NCBI GenBank assembly: GCA_030263285.1
Contig: SZYB01000002.1
Coordinates: 1-64,000 of the forward strand
Direction of reading: 5' to 3'
Source of the DNA: Bergeyella sp.
GTDB lineage: Bacteria > Bacteroidota > Bacteroidia > Flavobacteriales > Weeksellaceae
Length of the DNA stretch: 64,000 nucleotides
Shown: positions 56,840-64,000 of the stretch, piece by piece
How the letters are laid out: each line of letters starts with the position of its first letter
Position numbering within the stretch: the first letter of the stretch is position 1
Position numbers and translations under genes: made by a program
The notes under the pieces: generated by a model
What the model was told of the DNA's origin: nothing
Seen by the model: the letters and a program-made list of their open reading frames with translations, nothing else
Database searches by the model: none

Positions 56840-59536
56840 ATGCCAAAGATTAGATTAAATAAAGCAGTAAAGGAGTTCAACATCTCAATGTCGAGACTTA
56901 CAGAGTTTCTTGGCTCTAAGGGCTTTGATGTAGAAAATAACCCGAACTCCCAGCTGGATGAGAAAGCTTATGCTGCACTTAAGGCGGAATTTTCTGTAGA
57001 CAGTGAACAAAAAAGGGCTTCACATGAAGTGATTATATCCAAGGTTCAGGAGGAAAAATCCGTTCTGGAAACTCAGGAGCCAGAAGTGATCAAGGCAAAA
57101 TCTAACCTAAAGGCAGAAACGAGAATTTTGGGCAAAATAGACTTGGGAGCTTCTCGAAAATTAGGAAAAACAGAAGCCAGAGAAAGCACAGACCACCTTA
57201 AACCCAAAATTTCAAAAGCAAAAACTCCTGTTGAGGCTAAGACTCATCCGGAGAAGAACATTGAGAAGAATACGGAAAATCCTTCTTCCAGAATAAGTGA
57301 AATAAAGGATAATAAGACGAAAACTTCCCCTAAATCCGGTGAAAATACAAATACGGAGATAGAAAGGATAGAAACGCAATACCAAAAATTAGACGGGCCT
57401 AAAATTTTAAATGAAACGGTAGATCTCGCTCAGTTTGCAGCAAAACCAAAACCTCCTTCCTCAAATGTGAAGAAGAAAAGAAAAAGAATAGAAAAACCGA
57501 CCCCCAACCGCGGAGGTAACGCAGGCCAAGGTACTGCTCAGCAGGGAGGAAATGCCAGGCGATTTTCTCAACAGGGGAGTGACAGAAGCGGAAAGAAAGG
57601 AGGAAGAAAAGATCGTACGGCTCCTGTGGAGCTCACCGATGAACAAGTGAAAAATCAGATTAAGGAAACTTTAGAAAAACTTACCAATAAAGGAGGCAAG
57701 TCCAAGGCTTCTAAACACAGGAAAGAAAAAAGAATTTTCCGGAGAGAGAGGGAAGAACTTCAGCAAGAACTAGATGCACAGGACAACGTCCTTAAAGTGA
57801 CGGAATTTATAACGGTAGGAGAATTAGCCAGCCTTATGAATGTAAGTCCCACGGAGGTAATTTCTGCTTGTTTTTCTCTGGGCGTAATGGTGACCATGAA
57901 CCAGCGGCTGGAAGCCGATATTTTACAGCTCGTGGCAGATGAATTTGGATACAATATAGAGTTCCAAGATGCAGATTTGGAAGAGAATACAGAAGAAGAG
58001 GAAGAGGACAAGGAAGAGGACTTACTCCCTAGAGCCCCTATTGTGACCGTAATGGGACACGTAGATCACGGAAAAACTTCATTATTGGATTATGTGAGAA
58101 AAACCAATGTGATTGCCGGAGAATCCGGAGGGATTACCCAGCATATCGGTGCCTACGGGGTGACCCTTGAAAGCGGACAGAGGATTACCTTTCTGGATAC
58201 GCCTGGCCACGAGGCCTTTACTGCGATGCGTGCCAGGGGAGCACAGTCTACGGACATTGTGATTATTGTCATTGCAGCAGATGATGAGGTAATGCCACAG
58301 ACAAAAGAAGCAATCGCCCACGCTCAAGCAGCTGGTGTCCCTATGATTATTGCTTTAAACAAAGTGGACAAACCCAATGCAAACCCAGACAAAATAAGAG
58401 AGCAACTTTCTGCGATGAATATATTGGTGGAAGAATGGGGAGGCAATATACAGTCGCAGGAAATTTCTGCAAAAGTGGGTACGAACATGGATTTGCTACT
58501 AGAGAAGGTTCTGCTGCAGGCCGAGCTTCTGAATCTTCGGGCAAAGCCAAACAAAAAAGCCAATGGGGTAGTGATTGAGGCCTCTTTGGATAAAGGAAGA
58601 GGGTACGTATCCAATCTTCTAGTGCAAGGCGGAAGTCTTAAAGTGGGAGATTATGTCTTGGCCGGCGTACACCACGGAAAAGTTAAGGCCATGCTGGATG
58701 AGCGGGGAAACCATATGCAGGAAGCAGGACCTTCTGTGCCCGTCACCATTTTAGGACTTGATGGTGCGCCCACAGCCGGTGACAAATTCAGAGTATACAG
58801 GGATGAAAAAGAGGCCAAAAATATTGCCAACAAAAGAGAACAGCTACAGAGAGAACAGAGCATTCGTACAAAAAAACACCTTACTCTGGACGAGATAGGC
58901 AGAAGGATAGCGCTGGGAGATTTCAAAGAGCTCAACATCATTCTGAAAGGAGACGTAGATGGTTCTGTAGAAGCCCTTTCGGACATGTTACAAAAACTCT
59001 CTACAGAAGAAATACAGATCAATATCTTACATAAAGGAGTGGGACAAATAACGGAAAGTGACATTTTGCTGGCTACGGCATCGGATGCTATAGTCATAGG
59101 ATTCAATGTAAGAGCAGGAGCCAATGCAAAAGATCTTGCCGATAAAGAAGAGATAGAGATCCGTACTTACTCTGTCATCTATGATGCGATAGACGATGTA
59201 AAAGAAGCAATGGAAGGTATGCTTTCTCCGGAAATAAAAGAGCAGGTAATAGGAAATGTGGAAATCCGAGAAATTTTCAAGATCTCTAAAGTGGGAACAA
59301 TTGCAGGCTGTATGGTGCTTTCCGGAAAAGTAACGAGAAACTCAAAAATAAGACTCTTGCGTGACGGAATTGTGAAACATGATGGAGAACTTGAAAGTCT
59401 TAAGAGATTCAAAGACGATGTAAAAGAAGTAACCAAAGGCTATGAATGTGGGCTGAACCTGAAAGGATACAATAACATAGAAGTAGGAGATATACTGGAG
59501 GTGTATGAAGAAGTATCAGTAAAGAAAAAACTCTGA
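56840..59536 (+). CDS. infB: Translation initiation factor IF-2
   Basis: 898 residues. An N-terminal IF2_N domain ([20 protein letters not shown]) is followed by a long Lys/Glu/Pro linker at about 60-260. A second IF2_N-like helix set comes before the GTPase domain near residue 405. G motifs are [47 protein letters not shown] and ALNKVDKP. The C-terminal domains bind fMet-tRNA. The linker is variable, as usual for the family. Confidence 0.98.
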   Translation: MPKIRLNKAVKEFNISMSRLTEFLGSKGFDVENNPNSQLDEKAYAALKAEFSVDSEQKRASHEVIISKVQEEKSVLETQEPEVIKAKSNLKAETRILGKIDLGASRKLGKTEARESTDHLKPKISKAKTPVEAKTHPEKNIEKNTENPSSRISEIKDNKTKTSPKSGENTNTEIERIETQYQKLDGPKILNETVDLAQFAAKPKPPSSNVKKKRKRIEKPTPNRGGNAGQGTAQQGGNARRFSQQGSDRSGKKGGRKDRTAPVELTDEQVKNQIKETLEKLTNKGGKSKASKHRKEKRIFRREREELQQELDAQDNVLKVTEFITVGELASLMNVSPTEVISACFSLGVMVTMNQRLEADILQLVADEFGYNIEFQDADLEENTEEEEEDKEEDLLPRAPIVTVMGHVDHGKTSLLDYVRKTNVIAGESGGITQHIGAYGVTLESGQRITFLDTPGHEAFTAMRARGAQSTDIVIIVIAADDEVMPQTKEAIAHAQAAGVPMIIALNKVDKPNANPDKIREQLSAMNILVEEWGGNIQSQEISAKVGTNMDLLLEKVLLQAELLNLRAKPNKKANGVVIEASLDKGRGYVSNLLVQGGSLKVGDYVLAGVHHGKVKAMLDERGNHMQEAGPSVPVTILGLDGAPTAGDKFRVYRDEKEAKNIANKREQLQREQSIRTKKHLTLDEIGRRIALGDFKELNIILKGDVDGSVEALSDMLQKLSTEEIQINILHKGVGQITESDILLATASDAIVIGFNVRAGANAKDLADKEEIEIRTYSVIYDAIDDVKEAMEGMLSPEIKEQVIGNVEIREIFKISKVGTIAGCMVLSGKVTRNSKIRLLRDGIVKHDGELESLKRFKDDVKEVTKGYECGLNLKGYNNIEVGDILEVYEEVSVKKKL

Positions 59537-59566
59537 TGAGGTAAGGGAATTTTTTCAGATTGGGAA

Positions 59567-61363
59567 ATGAAAAACATTAGGAATTTTTGCATTATTGCGC
59601 ATATAGACCACGGGAAATCTACTCTGGCCGATAGGCTTCTGGAGTATACGCGTACGGTTTCTCAGAGAGAACTTCAGGCGCAAACGCTGGATGATATGGA
59701 TCTGGAAAAAGAAAGAGGAATTACCATAAAATCTCACGCCATCCAGATGGACTATGAGTACAGGGGAGAAAAATATATTCTCAACCTCATTGATACTCCT
59801 GGACACGTCGATTTTTCTTATGAAGTTTCTCGGTCTATTGCAGCATGTGAAGGCGCACTCCTTATAGTTGATGCTGCGCAGAGTATACAGGCCCAGACCA
59901 TCTCCAATCTCTATCTGGCGCTGGAAAATGATTTAGAAATTATCCCTATCCTAAACAAGATAGATCTTCCGTCTGCAAATCCCGAAGAAGTAACCGATGA
60001 AATTATAGGACTATTGGGCTGTAATGCAGAAGATGTACTTCGGGTTTCCGGAAAAACGGGAGAAGGGGTACACCGGCTTTTAGAAAAAATTGTGGAAAAA
60101 ATTCCTTCCCCGAATGGAGATCCGGATGCCCCCTTACAAGCCTTGATATTCGATTCTGTTTTTAATCCTTTCAGAGGAATTGAGGCCTATTTCAAAATAG
60201 TAAACGGAAAACTGATCAAAGGGCAAAAAGTAAGATTTATGGCCACCGGAAAATCTTATAACGCAGACGAAATCGGCACATTAAAACTAAAACAAGTACC
60301 AAAAAATGTGATAAATTGCGGAGACGTAGGTTATATCATATCGGGTATTAAAGAGGCACGTGAGGTAAAGGTGGGAGACACCATCACCTCAGCAGAAAAT
60401 CCAGCTCAGTTGCCCATTGAAGGGTTCGAGGAAGTAAAACCCATGGTATTTGCGGGTATTTATCCCATAGAGTCAGAAGATTTTGAGGAGTTGAGAGCAT
60501 CTCTAGAAAAATTGAGGCTTAACGATGCCTCTCTGGTTTTTGAGACAGAGAGTTCCGCAGCCTTGGGATTTGGTTTTAGGTGCGGTTTTCTCGGAATGCT
60601 CCACATGGAAATCATACAGGAAAGATTAGATAGAGAGTTTAATATGAACGTGATTACCACTGTCCCCAATGTTTCCTATTTTGGTTATTCAAAAAAAGCC
60701 CCCAATACCCCCATTCTTATCAATAATCCCTCCGAGATGATGGATCCCGGCACTATGGACCGAGTAGAAGAACCCTACATCAAAGCCTCAATCATTACAA
60801 AGTCAGACTTTGTGGGATCTGTGATGACGCTTTGCATTGAAAAACGGGGAGAAATCGTAAATCAAAGTTACCTCACGGAAGAAAGAGTAGAGCTTGTATT
60901 TAATATGCCACTTTCTGAAGTTGTCTTCGATTTTTATGACCGACTTAAGTCTATCTCAAAAGGCTATGCATCTTTTGATTATCATCCTATAGGCTTTAGA
61001 GCATCAAAATTGGTAAAAATGGATATCCTCATCAACGGGGATATGGTAGATGCACTTTCCTCTCTTATACATCAGGACAATGCCTACTCTATCGGAAAAA
61101 AAATGTGCGAAAAACTAAGAGAACTGATCCCCAGACAACAGTTTGATATTGCGGTACAAGCTGCTTTAGGAACTAAAGTAATCGCCAGAGAAACCATAAA
61201 AGCGCTGAGAAAAGACGTAACGGCGAAGTGCTATGGGGGAGATATCTCCAGAAAAAGAAAACTCCTGGAAAAACAGAAAGAAGGAAAGAAAAAAATGAAA
61301 CAAATAGGAAGGGTAGAAGTTCCTCAAACTGCCTTTATGGCTGTCCTAAAGCTCAATGACTAA
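59567..61363 (+). CDS. lepA: Elongation factor 4 (LepA)
   Basis: 598 residues. GTPase motifs are [51 protein letters not shown] and [15 protein letters not shown]. The LepA-specific C-terminal domain has [20 protein letters not shown]. It is a ribosome-associated GTPase that back-translocates or helps initiation. It lies 30 bases after infB. Confidence 0.98.
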   Translation: MKNIRNFCIIAHIDHGKSTLADRLLEYTRTVSQRELQAQTLDDMDLEKERGITIKSHAIQMDYEYRGEKYILNLIDTPGHVDFSYEVSRSIAACEGALLIVDAAQSIQAQTISNLYLALENDLEIIPILNKIDLPSANPEEVTDEIIGLLGCNAEDVLRVSGKTGEGVHRLLEKIVEKIPSPNGDPDAPLQALIFDSVFNPFRGIEAYFKIVNGKLIKGQKVRFMATGKSYNADEIGTLKLKQVPKNVINCGDVGYIISGIKEAREVKVGDTITSAENPAQLPIEGFEEVKPMVFAGIYPIESEDFEELRASLEKLRLNDASLVFETESSAALGFGFRCGFLGMLHMEIIQERLDREFNMNVITTVPNVSYFGYSKKAPNTPILINNPSEMMDPGTMDRVEEPYIKASIITKSDFVGSVMTLCIEKRGEIVNQSYLTEERVELVFNMPLSEVVFDFYDRLKSISKGYASFDYHPIGFRASKLVKMDILINGDMVDALSSLIHQDNAYSIGKKMCEKLRELIPRQQFDIAVQAALGTKVIARETIKALRKDVTAKCYGGDISRKRKLLEKQKEGKKKMKQIGRVEVPQTAFMAVLKLND

Positions 61364-61452
61364 CCCCAAAACACTCTTAAATATTTTTAAAGAAAAATAC
61401 TTTCTCTTCTTATTTCGTATTTTAGCTTGTGTCCTACCATGAATCATAGAAT

Positions 61453-63213
61453 ATGTCCGACATAATTCGGTTATTACCAGAACGAGTTACCAACCAGATC
61501 GCTGCGGGCGAGGTAGTACAGCGTCCTGCATCGGTGGTGAAAGAGTTGATGGAAAATGCCATTGATGCAAAGGCCTCAAAAATAGAACTCATCATACAAG
61601 AAGCGGGAAAAAACCTGATTCAGGTGATAGATGATGGGCAGGGGATGTCTGCACAAGATGCAAAAAAAGCCTTTGAAAGACATGCTACCTCAAAAATCAC
61701 GTGTACAGAAGATATTTTTAACATACATACAAAGGGCTTTAGAGGAGAAGCTCTGGCCGCCATCGCCGCCATCGCTCAGGTGGAACTCAAAACAAAAGAA
61801 AAAGACAACAGCGTAGGGACTTGCGTAAGTATAGAGGGAGGAGAGGTAAAGGCTCAAGAGCCCGTGCAAACCTTTTTGGGATCCAGTTTCAAGGTGAAAA
61901 ACTTGTTTTTCAATGTTCCTGCAAGAAGGAAGTTTCTGAAAAGTAATCCTGTAGAGTTTCGACATATTATAGACGAATTCCAGAGGGTAGCCCTTGCGCA
62001 TGAAGAAATAGAATTTGACTTGTTTCATAACAAAGAAACTATCTTTAGACTGAGAAAAGCCAATCTCACCCAAAGAATCATAGACATTTTTGGGAGGAAG
62101 CTACAACCACTGCTTGTTCCTATAAAGGAAGAGCTGGACTGGGTGACACTACGGGGATATGTTTCCAAACCCGAGGGAGCAAAAAAAACAAGAGGGGAAC
62201 AGTTTTTTTTTGTAAACAAAAGATTTTTCAGAAGCCCCTACTTTAATAAAGCGGTTCAGGAAGCTTTTGATGGTCTTTTAATGCCTGGATATATGCCCTC
62301 CTTTTTTCTTTTTTTAGAGATTGATCCAAAAAAAATAGATATTAACATTCATCCTCAGAAAACAGAGGTAAAATTTGAAGACGAACCGCTCATTTTTGCC
62401 CTTATCCGCACCACAATCAAAAAATCTTTAGGAATCTATAATGTAAGTGCAAGTTTGGACTTCTCCAAAAATCCGAAAATGGGAGTTTTCTTACAAAACA
62501 CAAAACAAAGCATAAATTTCCAAAAAATAGAAGTCCCCAAAAGTTTTAATCCCTTTAAGGGAGATACAAGAGCAGGAACACAGGAAATCATATCTCTATC
62601 GGATATGTATGCGCAACATGTGCAGACTCAGCCGTCAAAGATTAACCTCTTTGAGCAAGAAGAAGGACTGGAAGAAGATCTCATGAGACTTCCCAATGGC
62701 TATTGGGTTTATAACAAAGGAGAAATAGTCTTAATTTTAGATCCCGGAAGAATGAATAGCGTCTTGGAAGAAAAAAACAGCGCGATAAAAAAAAATAAGA
62801 AACCAACTTGCCAAACCCTACTCTATTCCTTGGAATACCACCTTAACGAAATAGAAAAAACAAAATATAATGCTATAAAAGATTATTTGCCAGGAATGGG
62901 CTTTGATATCCAGATAATAGACAACATACTGAGAATAAATGCAATACCCGAAGGATTAAAGGAGTCTCAGGCGATACGATTACTGGAAAAATTATTCGGA
63001 ATACTGAGAGATCAATCCGAAGAAGAATTTTTAAATGATTATGGGTATCATCTTAAGAAGATAACGACAAAATCCCGATTTGACTTTATTTACAAGCACG
63101 AAATCGTCAGCTTAATAAAAGAGTTTTCAAAGATTGGATTTCCTAATTATACCTCTTCCGGAAAAAAATGCTTTATAGAACTTCCTCTGGAAGATTTAAA
63201 AAATAAATTCTAG
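61453..63213 (+). CDS. mutL: DNA mismatch repair protein MutL
   Basis: 586 residues. The GHKL ATPase part is complete: AAGEVVQRPASVVKELMENA, QVIDDGQGMS, RHATSKI and TKGFRGEALAAIAAIAQVEL. KIDINIHPQKTEVKFEDE ends the transducer domain. In the C-terminal dimerisation domain, LILDPGRMNSVLEEKNS stands where the DQHA-x2-E-x4-E endonuclease motif is expected, with most metal ligands absent. The end, YTSSGKKCFIELPLEDLKNK, is also unlike CPHGRP. So strand-nicking activity may be lost, although some Bacteroidota may share part of this; not aligned. It stands between lepA and a rhomboid gene. Confidence 0.95.
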   Translation: MSDIIRLLPERVTNQIAAGEVVQRPASVVKELMENAIDAKASKIELIIQEAGKNLIQVIDDGQGMSAQDAKKAFERHATSKITCTEDIFNIHTKGFRGEALAAIAAIAQVELKTKEKDNSVGTCVSIEGGEVKAQEPVQTFLGSSFKVKNLFFNVPARRKFLKSNPVEFRHIIDEFQRVALAHEEIEFDLFHNKETIFRLRKANLTQRIIDIFGRKLQPLLVPIKEELDWVTLRGYVSKPEGAKKTRGEQFFFVNKRFFRSPYFNKAVQEAFDGLLMPGYMPSFFLFLEIDPKKIDINIHPQKTEVKFEDEPLIFALIRTTIKKSLGIYNVSASLDFSKNPKMGVFLQNTKQSINFQKIEVPKSFNPFKGDTRAGTQEIISLSDMYAQHVQTQPSKINLFEQEEGLEEDLMRLPNGYWVYNKGEIVLILDPGRMNSVLEEKNSAIKKNKKPTCQTLLYSLEYHLNEIEKTKYNAIKDYLPGMGFDIQIIDNILRINAIPEGLKESQAIRLLEKLFGILRDQSEEEFLNDYGYHLKKITTKSRFDFIYKHEIVSLIKEFSKIGFPNYTSSGKKCFIELPLEDLKNKF

Positions 63214-63216
63214 ACT

Positions 63217-63972
63217 ATGCTGGGCACTCTCACTCCTATCACTCGTAATCTTATCATTCTCAATGTACTTTTGTATACCGTATCCAATTTTTTATTCCCC
63301 TACCTCTATACCATCTTACCTGCTTATTACCCATTTTCTCCCAATTTTAGATCATGGCAGATAGTGACCCATATGTTTATGCATGCTTCTTTTTCTTCAG
63401 GCACGGGTATTGCTCATATTTTATTTAATATGCTTACCCTATGGAGCTTCGGACCCGTACTGGAAAGCTACTTGAAAGAGAAAAGGTTTTTGATTTTATA
63501 TTTTGCCAGCGGATTGGGAGCATTTTTATTATTTAACCTATGGAATTTTTTTGAGGTCTACCAAATCACACAATCGCTAAAAAACATGGAGGTTGATCCT
63601 ACAGACATTTACACGATTTCGGACTTGGAGTACACCGGCATCCGTTCCTTAGGAAAAATAGACCCTGCAGCAAGACAGGCAAGCCAAAGTCTGCTTGAGG
63701 CTCTTACCGTCCCTATGCTGGGAGCTTCTGGTGCAATTTTTGGAGTGATCGCCGCTTTTTCTACCCTTTTCCCTAATGCTAGACTGTTCTTTATGTTTAT
63801 CCCCTTCCCCATAAAAGCAAAATACCTTTTCCCGATCATCATGGTCATTTCCTTGTACTTGGGATTAAGCAGTACCCTGAGCAATATTGCACACTTTGCC
63901 CACATAGGAGGTGCTATAGTAGGTTTTTTTCTCGCTAAGATTTGGAATAAAAACAAGTACAGAATTCAATGA
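63217..63972 (+). CDS. Rhomboid-family intramembrane serine protease
   Basis: 251 residues with six or seven membrane segments. The catalytic Ser is in MLGASGAIFGVIAA (GASG). The catalytic His is in NIAHFAHIGGAIVGFFLAKI. HMFMHASFSSGTGIAHILFN is the conserved His-rich region of TM2, with Asn. Such proteases cut transmembrane segments of other proteins; the substrate is unknown. It begins four bases after mutL and its stop overlaps the next ATG (ATGA). Confidence 0.93.
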   Translation: MLGTLTPITRNLIILNVLLYTVSNFLFPYLYTILPAYYPFSPNFRSWQIVTHMFMHASFSSGTGIAHILFNMLTLWSFGPVLESYLKEKRFLILYFASGLGAFLLFNLWNFFEVYQITQSLKNMEVDPTDIYTISDLEYTGIRSLGKIDPAARQASQSLLEALTVPMLGASGAIFGVIAAFSTLFPNARLFFMFIPFPIKAKYLFPIIMVISLYLGLSSTLSNIAHFAHIGGAIVGFFLAKIWNKNKYRIQ

Positions 63973-64000
63973 AATTAATAAGATTTGTGGTGCTTCTCGT
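63969..64000 (+). CDS. Start of next gene (partial)
   Basis: ATG overlaps the rhomboid stop codon. The visible residues MKLIRFVVLL look like the start of a membrane segment or signal peptide. The rest is outside the window, so no function is given. Confidence 0.55.
   Translation, partial: MKLIRFVVLL

Overview
The window looks like chromosome from a Flavobacteriia member of the Bacteroidota, most like the Weeksellaceae (relatives of Chryseobacterium and Riemerella). The evidence is the 5' part of the 16S rRNA, promoters of the TTTG-N19/20-TAnnTTTG type, no dependence on Shine-Dalgarno sites, a degenerate DksA-like zinc finger, the uppS-bamA-ompH-ompH cluster, and ribosomal protein sequences typical of the phylum. 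This placement is by eye, not by alignment.

Layout. 1-472: 5' end of a 16S rRNA gene (minus strand) with a clear promoter at 657-688. 935-16203: a minus-strand chain of envelope and surface polysaccharide genes. It holds rfbD, a hotdog thioesterase, two OmpH/Skp chaperones, bamA, uppS, a DUF6089 barrel, a Wzc-like tyrosine kinase, a Wza-like export lipoprotein, a WecA/MraY-like initiating transferase, an EpsG-like polymerase, a family 2 glycosyltransferase and an arginase-fold protein that appears to lack metal ligands. topA follows. 18946-24551 (plus): ileS, a DksA/TraR-like protein, lspA and trpS, facing eno (minus). 26027-28394 (minus): three tandem secreted paralogues with a GINT..P..TLDVNG head and a C1q/TNF-like tail, with their own promoter and terminator.

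28760-42630 (minus) is the S10-spc-alpha ribosomal supercluster from rplC to rplQ, including rpmD and rpmJ. Its expected upstream part (rpsL-rpsG-fusA-rpsJ) lies at 48766-52113. The two parts are separated by a 6-kb block (42631-48765) holding a class A beta-lactamase-like lipoprotein, a GC-rich structured intergenic segment, a remnant of an AAA ATPase, and a glycerol catabolism module (DeoR-type regulator, glpD, glpK). rrn, rpsL and rplC all carry the same -7 box, TACATTTG. 52763 onward: dps, ugd (minus), then a plus-strand chain rimP-nusA-infB-lepA-mutL-rhomboid protease and the first codons of a further gene. The rimP leader carries a terminator-like hairpin.

The strongest leads are the triple C1q-like array, the split of the ribosomal superoperon, the possible RNA at 43985-44100, a G10 tract inside glpD together with a MutL whose endonuclease motif looks degenerate, and a beta-lactamase-like protein with no obvious Glu166. 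No tRNA, CRISPR array or intact insertion sequence was seen. Start codons were moved to the first plausible ATG where the longest reading frame began with an unlikely TTG or GTG.
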